The notes: generated by a model not told the origin, from the sequence alone. Positions 38,610-48,079 are shown, numbered from the stretch's first letter. The stretch is 64,000 nucleotides of DNA from Vibrio ulleungensis (GCF_016900875.1 NZ_JAFEUM010000004.1:1-64000), one strand, 5' to 3'. Translations and numbers: made by a program.

Positions 38610-40235
38610 ATGAAAATCTTAGCGATTACAGCATGTACTGCCGGTGTAGCCCACACCTATATGGCAGCCAAAAATTTAGAGAAAAAGGCAATCGCTCGCG
38701 GTTGGGAAATTAAGGTCGAAAAACAAGGTGCAAATGGCCTTGATGGCAAAATCACAGCACAAGACGTTGCTGAAGCGGATGGTATCATCTATGCAGTAGA
38801 TGTTGGCGTCGTCGAAGCAGAGCGTTTTGAAGGATTAACGTCGGTACAAGGTAAAGTCAAAGACGGCATTAAAGCTGCTGATGACATGCTGGATGCCCTA
38901 GAAGAGAAAATTAAAGCTGGTGGCTCTAAAGCAAAAGTAAGTGCTAATGCAAGCAAATTTGCAGAAAAAGAAGAAAGCAACGACAACATGATCGTTAGCT
39001 TTTTAAAACTTTGGTACAAAGGCGCTCTATCAGGCGTATCGCACATCATCCCTCTTGTTATAATTGGCGGTCTTTGTGTAGGTCTACTTAACCTATTCTT
39101 TGGCTACGATTACACCCACCTTTATGATGAAGCGATACTGGTCGAGTACACAGGCAAAACCTATGCAGATCTTGGCATTATTAATGCGGCAGAAGGCTTA
39201 GCAAACAGCGAAATAAGTGCAATTAAGGACGAAGTATATGCCGCAATAGCGGAACCTGAAGCCAAGGCACAATTTGAGTCTTCGTTCCAAGGCATTGCTC
39301 ACTTCCTCTACTACAGTACGTTAAAAGCATTCAATCCATTGCTAATCTGTGTGTTGGCTGCGTTTACTGCCTACGGTATGGTGGGTAAGCCCGGACTGGC
39401 CCCTGGTTTTGTCGGTGGTTTCGTTGCAGTTGGTGGTAGCTTTGGTAAAATTTCCATCGTGACTGGCGGTTTCCTAGGTGGCTTGGTCGCAGGTGCAGCA
39501 GCAGCTCTGTTTGTCATGCTGGTACGACAAATCAAAGTCCCGCAAGTACTTGAATCGGTGAAGATGATCATCATCACGCCACTATTAGCAGGTATTGCAA
39601 CCCTACTCTTCATGTACGCAGGTCCTGGTAAATTCTTCGCAATGCTGAACACTGGCCTAGTGGATTGGCTAACCTCAATGGGTACTGGCAACCTACTGGT
39701 TCTTGGTTTCATTCTTGGTGCGATGGCGTGTTTCGATATGGGTGGCCCAGTCAACAAAGCCGCTTACCTATTCTGTATTGGTGTTGGTACAAGTGGTGAT
39801 TTCGCAGGCGATGCATCTATCTTCTATGCAGCATTTACTGCAGCTAAATGTATCCCTGGTATGTCTCTTGGTATTATGTCGGTTGTCTTCAAGCGCTTCT
39901 TTGACGAAGAAGACCGCTTGGCAGGGCCCTCTACAGCCATCTTAGGTTTCTGTGGTATTACTGAAGGCGCAATCCCTTACGCTGTAAAAGATCCTATGCG
40001 CATCATCCCAGCTCACATGATTGGCGGTGGTATTGCAGCTGCTTTGATTCTGTCTTCAAAGATCACTATTGGTACCGTTGCAGGTGGCGCAGTATTCATG
40101 CTTCCAGTTATTGGTAACCCTATGGCATGGCTTGCGTACTTCGTCATTGGTATTGCAGTCTCGATGGCACTGACTATCGGATTAAAAATGGTGGCGCAAA
40201 ACAAAGAAAAGAAGCTAGCTACCGCTAAAGCATAA
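38610..40235 (+). CDS. PTS IIBC component for 2-O-mannosyl-D-glycerate (MngA-like)
   Basis: 541-aa membrane permease. IIB domain at the N-terminus with phospho-cysteine in ITACTAGVAHTYMA (C about residue 8), linker, then a fructose-class IIC domain with about eight to ten membrane helices and the motif GPVNKAAYLF and CGITEGAIPYA. I start at ATG 38610, which has AAAGGAG at the right distance and begins directly at the IIB fold; the longer frame from 38556 adds 18 residues with no support. It imports and phosphorylates mannosylglycerate with the IIA encoded across the regulator gene. Confidence 0.9.
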   Translation: MKILAITACTAGVAHTYMAAKNLEKKAIARGWEIKVEKQGANGLDGKITAQDVAEADGIIYAVDVGVVEAERFEGLTSVQGKVKDGIKAADDMLDALEEKIKAGGSKAKVSANASKFAEKEESNDNMIVSFLKLWYKGALSGVSHIIPLVIIGGLCVGLLNLFFGYDYTHLYDEAILVEYTGKTYADLGIINAAEGLANSEISAIKDEVYAAIAEPEAKAQFESSFQGIAHFLYYSTLKAFNPLLICVLAAFTAYGMVGKPGLAPGFVGGFVAVGGSFGKISIVTGGFLGGLVAGAAAALFVMLVRQIKVPQVLESVKMIIITPLLAGIATLLFMYAGPGKFFAMLNTGLVDWLTSMGTGNLLVLGFILGAMACFDMGGPVNKAAYLFCIGVGTSGDFAGDASIFYAAFTAAKCIPGMSLGIMSVVFKRFFDEEDRLAGPSTAILGFCGITEGAIPYAVKDPMRIIPAHMIGGGIAAALILSSKITIGTVAGGAVFMLPVIGNPMAWLAYFVIGIAVSMALTIGLKMVAQNKEKKLATAKA

Positions 40236-40260
40236 ACCGTACTTAAACTAACAACGCTCC

Positions 40261-40297
40261 AAAAACTCCAAGTATCCCCCGCTTGGAGTTTTTTTTA
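40261..40297 (+). terminator. Rho-independent terminator after the PTS IIBC gene
   Basis: AAAAACTCCAAG pairs with CTTGGAGTTTTT around the loop TATCCCCCG, followed by a run of T. Strong and correctly placed, 26 bp after the stop codon. Confidence 0.93.
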
Positions 40298-40402
40298 TGC
40301 GTGGATTTAACCCCTGTTACCAATAGTGAGCAGCATAGCCACTCATTGGCCCCCACTTCACTGCGGGTGTTTTATTAGAGAAGAGTACTAGATTTAGACT
40401 AG

Positions 40403-41203
40403 CTACCAGTTAAGTGTGACCGTTTCAGGAGTGTCATCGTCAAACACAACGGTCAGCTCACCTGCGGTGCTGCTGCCTCCAAACGACCATTCGGCGTCTG
40501 CAGAAACAGTTTGGGTTTCCCGAATATCTTCGTAGGTTAACGATCCCGAACAATTAGCGGTTTCTTCGGCAAACCAGTTTGTCAGTTCAGATGTCCATCT
40601 GACTGATTCGGCGCCGCTAGCCGACAAGGTAGAAACGCGCGTTGCCGATAACTGCCCGTCCTCATATTGTTTGAATGTTAAATTGCCCAAATCACCAATT
40701 GTTCCTTGGATTTCATAGGAAGTCTGTAGCTGCGCACTCGCGGATTCACTGATTTTTATGACCGAGGTGTAGGAGTTCCCTGCACCAATAGTTGTGTTCA
40801 CTAATAATTCACCATCACTGTTATAACCCTCTTGCCAATTACATTGATTCAGCTCATACATAGCGTCTGTACAAGCGTAGGCTAAGATTAACCCTGAAAA
40901 TACATCGATGAATGACGGCGAAGAAAAGGCTGCTACTGCAAAAATCGCTGGAAGCTGCTCTTCCTGTGGCAAAGCATCAGTATCGATATCCCCCGCTGCA
41001 ACCGTGGCGCTATGAATTAACACTGGTGTTGTTGAAACATCGATAGCGTGACTAGGACTAAGCTCATCATCATCAAGGTGGCACACTTGTCGCGTCTCGC
41101 CTCCAGCCGTTGACGCAGTGTCGTTGCCATCGCTTGAATCTGATTGACAAGCCGTCAGTGAGAGTAACCCCGTAATTGCAACCGTCGTCGTTTTAAGTGA
41201 CAT
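40403..41203 (-). CDS. Lipoprotein of unknown function
   Basis: 266-aa lipoprotein: signal MSLKTTTVAITGLLSLTAC with lipobox LTAC, then an acidic low-complexity linker (QSDSSDGNDTASTAGGE) and a beta-rich domain with several cysteines (VCHLDDDE, AYACTD, LNQCNW, ANCSG). Family not recognised. ATG at 41203 is preferred over 41209 because AAAGGA is then 6 bases away. It stands alone between the PTS terminator and the secDF2 genes. Confidence 0.75.
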   Translation of the reverse strand: MSLKTTTVAITGLLSLTACQSDSSDGNDTASTAGGETRQVCHLDDDELSPSHAIDVSTTPVLIHSATVAAGDIDTDALPQEEQLPAIFAVAAFSSPSFIDVFSGLILAYACTDAMYELNQCNWQEGYNSDGELLVNTTIGAGNSYTSVIKISESASAQLQTSYEIQGTIGDLGNLTFKQYEDGQLSATRVSTLSASGAESVRWTSELTNWFAEETANCSGSLTYEDIRETQTVSADAEWSFGGSSTAGELTVVFDDDTPETVTLNW

Positions 41204-41363
41204 CCTCATTCCTTTGATTTTACTATAATTTTAGTCGACCAAGTATGACTAAAGCTGTGTGTAGTACAAGCTATCAAGTGGTTATTTTGATTGATTCTCA
41301 TTTTCAATTCAAAGAGATAGATGGAACGCATCGCTGGTGCGCTGAAAGTGCGGCGGCTCAATA

Positions 41364-41399
41364 CAACAAAGTCAGGAAGTCGTCTTCCTGACTTTGTTG
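41364..41399. terminator. 16-bp perfect hairpin downstream of secF2
   Basis: CAACAAAGTCAGGAAG (41364-41379) is exactly complementary to CTTCCTGACTTTGTTG (41384-41399) around TCGT. It lies about 100 bp after the secF2 stop and 160 bp before the lipoprotein gene. There is no separate U-run after it, so it may be a terminator of unusual shape or a 3'-end stabilising structure. Confidence 0.55.
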
Positions 41400-41495
41400 A
41401 TAAATGCCAGTTAACGGGCATTCACTAAAGATTACTGCGGTGTCAGCTTATGATCTAATTCAGAATTACCTAAACACATTTTCACCAACTGTCTC

Positions 41496-42416
41496 TCATA
41501 ACGCGTTTTCCTCTAGATCTACGATTTGGGGTTGAAAATGAATCGGTGCCACACCCAGTAGCTTTGGCAAACTAACACCGACCGATACCGAAGACCAAGT
41601 CCCGCATACAATACCTAGGCATAACGCGACAGCAAAGCCCTCCAACGTCGCACCACCCAATAGCCATAAACTACTTACAGTGACTAATGTCGTTCCTGAG
41701 GTGACTAAGGTTCTCGAGAACGTCGCTCTAATGGCGTCATTAATCAGTAAATCTGCCTGACCATTGGGATTTGCACGAAATAACTCACGCACGCGATCCG
41801 CTATAACGATAGAATCGTTAAGTGAGTATCCTAGTACCGCCAGTACAGCCGCTAAAATAGTGAGATTGAATTCCCACTGCATCAGCGCAAACAGTCCCAG
41901 TACAATCACCACGTCTTGCAATAGCGCCACAAGAGCCCCTAGAGCCAAACGCCATTCAAACCGACAACTTAGATAGATCATGGTTAACAAAAGACAGGCC
42001 ATAATCGCTAGGCCGCCCTGCTCGACCATCTCTTGCCCAACTTGCGCACCAACTACGCTGCTATTGATGATCTCTACGGTGAACGGCAAGTGTGAAAAAA
42101 TCTCATTCAATTCGACCACATGCTTATCGGATTGACTAAAACGAACAATCCATTGACCGGTTTCGCTGGAAGAAATCACTTGAACATCTTGAATTAATAT
42201 TTGATCGAGCAGCGGTTTAATGTCCTCAAGTATCAAATTGCTATGCACTTGTATTTCGGCTACCACACCACCGGTAAAATCTAGGCCCCAGTTAAACCCC
42301 TTCAGCCCAATCAACACAAGTGAAACTAAAAAAAGTGTTGTCGATATCGCGGTCATGGTTAAACGAGCTGCGGTTAACCTGTTGTCTGAAATTGCGCTTA
42401 TTTTTAAGTTCGTCAT
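41496..42416 (-). CDS. secF: Protein translocase accessory protein SecF2
   Basis: 306-aa inner-membrane SecF protein with six helices. Motifs: GLDFTGGVVAEIQV near the N-terminus, YLSCRFEWRLALGALVALLQDVVIVLGLFAL, LGYSLNDSIVIADRVRE and a C-terminal membrane pair. It works with SecD to pull preproteins across the membrane with ion-motive force. AAGGTG lies before the start, which is 2 bp after the secD2 stop. The VemP gene upstream marks this pair as the SecDF2 paralog, which in V. alginolyticus is induced at low sodium and is thought to use protons. Confidence 0.92.
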   Translation of the reverse strand: MTNLKISAISDNRLTAARLTMTAISTTLFLVSLVLIGLKGFNWGLDFTGGVVAEIQVHSNLILEDIKPLLDQILIQDVQVISSSETGQWIVRFSQSDKHVVELNEIFSHLPFTVEIINSSVVGAQVGQEMVEQGGLAIMACLLLTMIYLSCRFEWRLALGALVALLQDVVIVLGLFALMQWEFNLTILAAVLAVLGYSLNDSIVIADRVRELFRANPNGQADLLINDAIRATFSRTLVTSGTTLVTVSSLWLLGGATLEGFAVALCLGIVCGTWSSVSVGVSLPKLLGVAPIHFQPQIVDLEENAL

Positions 42417-42418
42417 GG

Positions 42419-44206
42419 CTACACCTTAATATCGCGGCGGTTATCGCGACCCCAAATGAAATTGATAACAACTCGTGATAAAAATATCCCCGTGAACATA
42501 CTGGTTAGAAGCCCAAGCCCCAAAGTAATGGCAAACCCCTGAATGGGACCATTTCCGATGGTGTATAGCGCTATAGCGACAATCAGTGTGGTAAGGTTGG
42601 CATCGAAAATAGAGGCAAATGCACTGTTAAACCCTTTATCGATGCTTTGTGCGAACGTGCGACCTTCACGCATTTTGTCTTTTATTCGTTCAAAAATTAG
42701 CACGTTTGTGTCCACCGCCATCCCAACTGTTAGCACCATGCCCGCAATACCAGGCAGGGTTAGAACAGCCCCTGGTAGTAACGCAACCAGGCCGAGGAGA
42801 CAAATCATATTGGCGACCAGAGCCGTATTTGCCACCCACCCAAGTTTGCGGTACCAAAACGCCAGAAATACTAAGGTGAGTCCTAAACCTAGCGCTAAGG
42901 AGGCGAAGCCACTTTTCACATTTTCTGCGCCTAATGTTGGGCCAATAGTGCGCTCTTCAATCACGGTTACGGGTGCAGTTAAAGAGCCAGCACGTAGCAA
43001 CAAGGCAAGGTCTTGTGCTTCACTCAAGCTACCAGTGCCAGTGATTCGAAAGCGATTTGCAAGCTGTGACTGTATTGTGGCAATACTGATCACTTCACTC
43101 ATTTGTTGGCTATTGCCATTGGCGTCTTGGCTATATTCGCTATACACCGTTGCCATTGGCTGGCCGATATGGGAACGGGTAAACTGCGACATTGCTCGCC
43201 CACCGAAAGAATCAAGAGTGATATTCACCTCTGGCTTTCCGTATTCGCCAATACTGGCACGAGCATCAATGATGTGCTCGCCGCTAAGGACTGGACGACG
43301 TTCGAGATTGATCGGATTACCCTGTTCGTCTGCAACCGAAATTGTCTGCCTATGGGATGACTCAGGCACTAAATGAAAAGCTAACGACGCTGTCGCACCA
43401 ATGATCTCTTTGGCCGCCGCGGGATCTTGCACGCCAGGTAACTCTATTCTGATGCGGCTATCACCTTGACGCTGTACTGAAGCTTCTGTAATGCCTAACT
43501 CATTCAAACGCTGACGCATAATTTGCAGGTTCTGCTGCACGATTAAGCGTCTTATTTCAGTCTTTTCCGAGTCAGAAAGGCTAAGCGTTAGTGTCTGCCC
43601 ACTGCCTCGCACTGTCCATTGCGGAAACTCTTGCTGCACGAAGCGTCGGGCTTCACTGTTACTTATTCGATTGGGCAGCTGAACATCCATACTACTTGCC
43701 GATTCTCGAACTCGGCTACCTCGAAACTCACTACTAAATTGTTCTACTAAAGATTGCTGATGTGCCTGATATACAGGCTTCATATCGACATCTAATAAAA
43801 ATTGAACACCACCTCTAAGGTCCAGCCCGAGCGATATGGGAGAAAACCCCGCGTTTATAAGCCAACGGGGAGCCGCGGGTTCCATCGCCAAAGCGACGGT
43901 AACCGAATCATCAAGCATATACTGTAACAATGACTGCACATGCCCTTGTTGGTCAGTATCATCCAAGGTGATTATGATTTGATCATGGCGATGCTCAATT
44001 TGTCTAGGCGTAACCCCCGACTGTTCGAGTATATTTGCGATAGACGTGGCATCGTCGGTTTGATGTTGAGCGTTTACATGTACTGCGGGTAGCTCACCGT
44101 ATAGCGAGGGCAATGCGCTAAGTGTCATAATCAGTAGGCTGACTAGTACGACAACAGTTTTCCACTTAGATAAGCGGTTAAGTTGCTGAGTGTTATTCTT
44201 TTTCAA
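42419..44206 (-). CDS. secD: Protein translocase accessory protein SecD2
   Basis: About 595-aa SecD protein with one N-terminal helix, a large periplasmic P1 domain (SLGLDLRGGVQFLLDVDM; RQRLNELGITEASVQRQGDSRIRIELPGVQD) and five C-terminal helices (GMVLTVGMAVDTNVLIFERIKDKMREGR). The start is probably the TTG at 44206 because AGGGA precedes it at proper distance; a TTG at 44278 extends the frame without a ribosome binding site. That ribosome binding site is complementary to the vemP stop region (see RNA element). Full length and apparently intact. Confidence 0.92.
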   Translation of the reverse strand: MKKNNTQQLNRLSKWKTVVVLVSLLIMTLSALPSLYGELPAVHVNAQHQTDDATSIANILEQSGVTPRQIEHRHDQIIITLDDTDQQGHVQSLLQYMLDDSVTVALAMEPAAPRWLINAGFSPISLGLDLRGGVQFLLDVDMKPVYQAHQQSLVEQFSSEFRGSRVRESASSMDVQLPNRISNSEARRFVQQEFPQWTVRGSGQTLTLSLSDSEKTEIRRLIVQQNLQIMRQRLNELGITEASVQRQGDSRIRIELPGVQDPAAAKEIIGATASLAFHLVPESSHRQTISVADEQGNPINLERRPVLSGEHIIDARASIGEYGKPEVNITLDSFGGRAMSQFTRSHIGQPMATVYSEYSQDANGNSQQMSEVISIATIQSQLANRFRITGTGSLSEAQDLALLLRAGSLTAPVTVIEERTIGPTLGAENVKSGFASLALGLGLTLVFLAFWYRKLGWVANTALVANMICLLGLVALLPGAVLTLPGIAGMVLTVGMAVDTNVLIFERIKDKMREGRTFAQSIDKGFNSAFASIFDANLTTLIVAIALYTIGNGPIQGFAITLGLGLLTSMFTGIFLSRVVINFIWGRDNRRDIKV

Positions 44207-44210
44207 AATT

Positions 44211-44491
44211 GTTTCCCTAAAACCAATCGAAGTAATTAACTGGTCAGAAAACTGCGGCGGAAAAATCGCTGAGAACAAGGCGAAGACTGCCGTAGGTAGT
44301 TGCTCTACCTACAAAATCTTTAACGCCGTTATCACTGATTTTAACGAGCAAGAATGATCAGGTAATTGCTTTGATTGGTATAAAACACATGGGAGAGCAC
44401 TCAGCGCGACATCTCAAATCCAGACATGTCTGTCAAAGAGGGCTAAGTACTTAATAGTTGGACATTCACTGTCTAGATAGTGTTTTAGGAG
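44211..44491 (-). promoter_or_regulatory. vemP-secD2 leader with possible ribosome-binding-site sequestration
   Basis: The RNA around the vemP stop, CCUAAAAC (44489-44482), is exactly complementary to GUUUUAGG (44223-44216), which contains the AGG of the secD2 ribosome binding site; a U-G pair adds a ninth position. Between them lies a local hairpin GTAGGTAG/CTACCTAC (44292-44312). In V. alginolyticus, arrest of VemP translation near its end opens a structure that hides the secD2 ribosome binding site; this pairing would give that effect here. The structure is inferred by eye only. Confidence 0.6.
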
Positions 44492-44964
44492 CGAGTTATA
44501 GCCAAATGTCGGTATAGCGAGTTGGCCTCTTTCCAGCCCGACAATCTTGAACATTGTTGCGAAATATGACTGGTCCAATGCTGCTGTTGTGAACACAGCG
44601 GTTCAATTTGAGTGGCATTAGCGAGCAATTGAGGCGGCGTAAACTCCACCAGCAAATAATATCGTGGATTATTATACTGTTCAGGCTGCGCGATATCGAC
44701 TAATGCACGCCTTGCCAAGGTACCTTTCTGTACCGCTATCGGATCGTTAATTAACCACCCGGCTTGTTCAGGCTTTCTTTCGTCAAGCCCAGCTTCCTCA
44801 AACCGAGCTTTGTCAAACTTAGCTTCATCAGTAACATTGAGCGAGACTTGAACTATTTGATCTCCAAGCGAAACGTCACCTTTCATTGCCTCATTAGCCA
44901 TAACACCGTATGAAAACAGTGAAATAACTAAAGGTAATAGAAGTTGAATGCAGCGTTTGACCAA
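44485..44964 (-). CDS. vemP: VemP, export-monitoring arrest peptide
   Basis: 159-aa secretory protein, the same length as V. alginolyticus VemP. Signal peptide (QLLLPLVISLFSYGVMA), a soluble middle part, and a C-terminal arrest-type segment HISQQCSRLSGWKEANSLYR. His133 and Trp144 keep the 11-residue spacing of the His132 and Trp143 reported as important for arrest in V. alginolyticus. Its translation stalls unless the chain is exported, so it senses Sec/SecDF activity and induces secDF2. Starts at TTG 44964 with AGGT upstream. It is directly upstream of secD2 (278 nt). Confidence 0.85.
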   Translation of the reverse strand: MVKRCIQLLLPLVISLFSYGVMANEAMKGDVSLGDQIVQVSLNVTDEAKFDKARFEEAGLDERKPEQAGWLINDPIAVQKGTLARRALVDIAQPEQYNNPRYYLLVEFTPPQLLANATQIEPLCSQQQHWTSHISQQCSRLSGWKEANSLYRHLAITRS

Positions 44965-45283
44965 AGTTAGGGTACCTAGAGGTTTTAGGGAGTATTACTC
45001 GCGCTTAAGTGTAACAATTATTGGCAATACCTCTGGCCAATCTTTGTTACAGAAAGTTACTAAGGCTCTGAGTATAGGAAAGCAATACACCCTAACGCTT
45101 GTCTTGCTAAGCGTGTTTTTAAATATCAATTTAATCAGAGATTAACAGGATGTGCCTGCATCGGCAGATAATGCCTAGTTGTTGCACTTTTTGTATTCAA
45201 CACTCGAATTCGTATCGCGAAACTTCTATCGTTGACGACAAACTTGTATCATTAAAGGTTCATGGTTTACGTTCGAGGTTTTC
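44965..45283. promoter_or_regulatory. Divergent intergenic region between vemP and the MngR-like gene
   Basis: About 320 bp that must hold promoters for both genes. I see no clear consensus promoter. Near the regulator gene are several TGTAT/GTATC elements (TTGTATTC at 45191, AATTCGTATC at 45207-45216, CTTGTATC at 45243-45250); AATTCGTATC also occurs at 37541-37550 before mngR, so the two regulators may share operator sequences. Confidence 0.4.
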
Positions 45284-45997
45284 ATGGCAAGACTGCCCCT
45301 TTATCGCAAAATAGCTGATGCCATTAGAGAAAAAATTAGCAGCAAAGTTTACAAGGTGGGTGAAGCACTCCCTACTGAGGCTCAGCTTTGCAAAGATTTT
45401 TCTGCCAGTCGAGTCACCGTTCGACAAGCGCTAAAACTACTGGTCGAAAATGAAGAACTAGAAAGTATTCAAGGTAGTGGGACCTATGTAAAAGAAAACA
45501 AGGTCAATTACGACATCTACCAACAAAGTAGCTTCGCAGAAAAGTGGAGTCATTTAGGGGGGGTCACCTATAGCGACGTAATTGCTTTTGAAATTCAATC
45601 GGCCTCACTCATCATCGCTGAACAACTCGACGTCCGCGAAGGCGAACGTATTTTTTACGTGAAGCGTGTGCGCTACCTAGACGACCACCCAATCACAGTA
45701 GAAGAGACTTGGATGCCAGTCGAAATGTTTCCAGACCTCACCTACCAAGTGATGCGGGGCTCGAAGTATGAATATATAGAAAAACAAAAAGGCTTGGTCA
45801 TCGATAGAAGTGAACAAGAGTTAGTCCCCATACTCCCACCGGAAGACATTGCTCAGCGACTCGGTATAAGCCCTGCCGCGCCTATTATCGAGAAACGTAC
45901 GCGCGGATATTTACAAGGGGATAAGGTGTTTGAGTACAGCCGTAACTACTTCACCAACAGTGATTATAAGTTTACTCTTATTTCTAAGCGTCACTAA
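45284..45997 (+). CDS. GntR-family (HutC/UTRA) regulator, paralog of MngR
   Basis: 237-aa regulator that aligns end to end with the MngR protein at 37634 (by eye about three quarters identical), including helix-turn-helix SRVTVRQALKLL and UTRA region EETWMPVEMFPDLTYQVMRGSKY. The DNA-reading helix differs little, so both may bind the same sites. No sugar genes are adjacent: its neighbours are vemP (divergent) and an unrelated anchored protein. Ribosome binding site GAGG is 6 bases upstream. It may be a duplicated regulator that adds a second signal to the mannosylglycerate genes. Confidence 0.88.
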   Translation: MARLPLYRKIADAIREKISSKVYKVGEALPTEAQLCKDFSASRVTVRQALKLLVENEELESIQGSGTYVKENKVNYDIYQQSSFAEKWSHLGGVTYSDVIAFEIQSASLIIAEQLDVREGERIFYVKRVRYLDDHPITVEETWMPVEMFPDLTYQVMRGSKYEYIEKQKGLVIDRSEQELVPILPPEDIAQRLGISPAAPIIEKRTRGYLQGDKVFEYSRNYFTNSDYKFTLISKRH

Positions 45998-46196
45998 TTG
46001 CTCGACAAATTATGTCGTTGATATTTGCTAAATCATCATAGAATTAACCAGTCAATCTAGCTGTGTATACAGTTTTGCGTGAGCACAATTAACACCTTGT
46101 GTTTGCGCACACTGCGTGAATGCAGCTCAATAAAACGCTTTTACCTATCTTTCCCACAAGCTGCTTTAGCCCAACCGTATTCTTCTTATACGCTTT

Positions 46197-46616
46197 CTAT
46201 ACCTCGGATTGCAAGATCAGCCCTTCAGCGGCTTCCTCGTCAATCAAAACGATGTTCATGATAGGGTTACCACAATAAGGGATAAGAACCTGAGACTGCT
46301 CCGATAATGCGCTATCCTTTTGGCTCTGGATGGTTCCAAATTGATTGTCGTCGGATGTGACCAAAATGTGACCTTTTATCGGGCGCCCATGTCGCAACAA
46401 AGTAAATGTGGTACGTTCTAGAACGCCAAAGTTTCCAGTGACCAGCTCAAGAGAATATGGCCCTACGGTGCAGCGGTTATTTTTAATTTCGCAACGACTA
46501 AGAGTTGGATGTTCAATAGACGCAGTGATCACCATTTTTTCATCCATGTCTAAAAAGTCGGGTACAAAATACCCGACTCCAAATAGAATCGAAATGACGA
46601 AGATTTTACGCAGCAT
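46197..46616 (-). CDS. Small membrane-anchored protein of unknown function
   Basis: 139-aa protein with an N-terminal hydrophobic anchor (LRKIFVISILFGVGYFVPDFL) and a soluble domain with two nearby cysteines (SRCEIKNNRCTVGPYSLEL) and another in IPYCGNPIMNIVL. Family not recognised; the beta-rich pattern suggests a periplasmic domain. It begins 2 bp after the chemoreceptor stop, so the two are almost certainly cotranscribed. Confidence 0.75.
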   Translation of the reverse strand: MLRKIFVISILFGVGYFVPDFLDMDEKMVITASIEHPTLSRCEIKNNRCTVGPYSLELVTGNFGVLERTTFTLLRHGRPIKGHILVTSDDNQFGTIQSQKDSALSEQSQVLIPYCGNPIMNIVLIDEEAAEGLILQSEV

Positions 46617-46618
46617 GC

Positions 46619-48079
46619 TTAAACGACGAAGCGGCGGCTCACCAAGTTGAGTTCATCAATCGACTCAGTAAGTTCGGTGATCGATGCCTTTTGATCCTCA
46701 GATTGTTGTGCAATGACAGCCGAGGAATTATTCACGCCCGACATGGTGTCTGAGATCTGGTTAAGTGCACTAGACTGCTCATCCACGGACGTCGCTACTT
46801 GGTACATCTGATTGTTTACCTCAGAGATATTGCTCGAGATCCGCTGGGTGACTGACATGATGTCACTCACCGCACCATACACATTTTCAGAGTAATCAAT
46901 CACGCTACTGATGTTTTTGGTCGACAGCTTGATGTTTTGATCCAGTACAGACAGCGATTGATTGATCTCTTCAACACTGGCATTAGTTCTAGTCGCTAAC
47001 TGACGAACTTCATCAGCCACAACCGCAAAGCCTCGCCCTGCTTCCCCGGCACGTGCAGCTTCAATTGACGCATTTAACGCTAACAAGTTCGTCTGTTCAG
47101 AAATACCGGTAATGGTCTCCAAGATCTGATGAATACTCTCTGTATCTTTAGTAACGTTTTCAACATTCTCTTGGGTTTTGCCAACCGTCGATTTTAGCGA
47201 CTCCAACGTCGCCTGGCAGTTAGACGATTTCTTAAGCGCATCGCTACTCAAATCACTGGCAAACTGGGTGCTTTCATTACAGCTTTGAGCGGTAGAAGCC
47301 ATGCTGCCAAATGAGCTCCCTAACTCTTCTATTGCTGTTGCAACCATTTCAGCATTAAGTGCATTTTGGGAAACTTCTTTATCTACCGTTATCACATTCG
47401 ATGCAAGGTTTTGAGAGACGTTTTCAAGGCCGACAATCGCTTGTTTTTGCACGGTTACCATGCTTTGCAATTGGGTAATAAGGCTATTGAATCTGATGTA
47501 AAACTCATCACCGGTTTTAAGCTCTATGTTTAGGTCTAATTTGTCGTCCTGCACCAGTTTGTCGACTGATTTTGTCACGTATTCCATATGGCGAATATTT
47601 TTGGCTAAGGTAAGCGAGCCATAAATAGAGACGCTGGCTTGAAATATCGCGTACAAGCAGTGTTCGATAACCATTGTAAAACTGCTGCCCGGTGGGTAGG
47701 CATAAATAGGCAATCCGTACTGCTGTAGGAAATAGAACCCAACGTGATGCAACGCTGCAGCAATTAAAGCATGCAGCACCATCACCCAATCATTATAAAG
47801 CGTCATCAACCCAAGCAGAATAAACACTTCAAAGTGGATCATGACATCGCCATAGGCTTGATGAATGTGTAAGGCTACAAATCCATACATCACATAAGGT
47901 AAAACCGAACGAAATGAACGCGCATTAAACACAAATACAGCAGCCATAAGGCCTAATCCAACCAGCAAATCAGCTGTAGCATACCCATAACGCATGAAGT
48001 AGACGAAAGTCAAAACAGCCAAAGGCCCGGCGATGACATAAGTTTTTTCTTTAAAAGTGAGCGTGCGGCTAAAATCCAT
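46619..48079 (-). CDS. Methyl-accepting chemotaxis protein with polytopic N-terminus
   Basis: 486-aa chemoreceptor. Instead of a periplasmic ligand domain, the N-terminal 160 residues form about six membrane helices ([20 protein letters not shown] ... [20 protein letters not shown]), suggesting signals sensed inside the membrane or from its energy state. Residues about 180-486 form the cytoplasmic signalling coiled coil with the conserved tip [19 protein letters not shown] and [18 protein letters not shown]. No HAMP domain is obvious. Cotranscribed with the small anchored protein. Confidence 0.9.
   Translation of the reverse strand: MDFSRTLTFKEKTYVIAGPLAVLTFVYFMRYGYATADLLVGLGLMAAVFVFNARSFRSVLPYVMYGFVALHIHQAYGDVMIHFEVFILLGLMTLYNDWVMVLHALIAAALHHVGFYFLQQYGLPIYAYPPGSSFTMVIEHCLYAIFQASVSIYGSLTLAKNIRHMEYVTKSVDKLVQDDKLDLNIELKTGDEFYIRFNSLITQLQSMVTVQKQAIVGLENVSQNLASNVITVDKEVSQNALNAEMVATAIEELGSSFGSMASTAQSCNESTQFASDLSSDALKKSSNCQATLESLKSTVGKTQENVENVTKDTESIHQILETITGISEQTNLLALNASIEAARAGEAGRGFAVVADEVRQLATRTNASVEEINQSLSVLDQNIKLSTKNISSVIDYSENVYGAVSDIMSVTQRISSNISEVNNQMYQVATSVDEQSSALNQISDTMSGVNNSSAVIAQQSEDQKASITELTESIDELNLVSRRFVV

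Noticed and set aside
41206..41421. 71-codon frame between the lipoprotein and secF2
   Set aside because: It reads through the 16-bp hairpin and has no protein-like features; probably chance.
44292..44312. Hairpin GTAGGTAG/CTACCTAC as a terminator between vemP and secD2
   Set aside because: No U-run follows on the minus strand, and vemP and secD2 are expected to be on one transcript.
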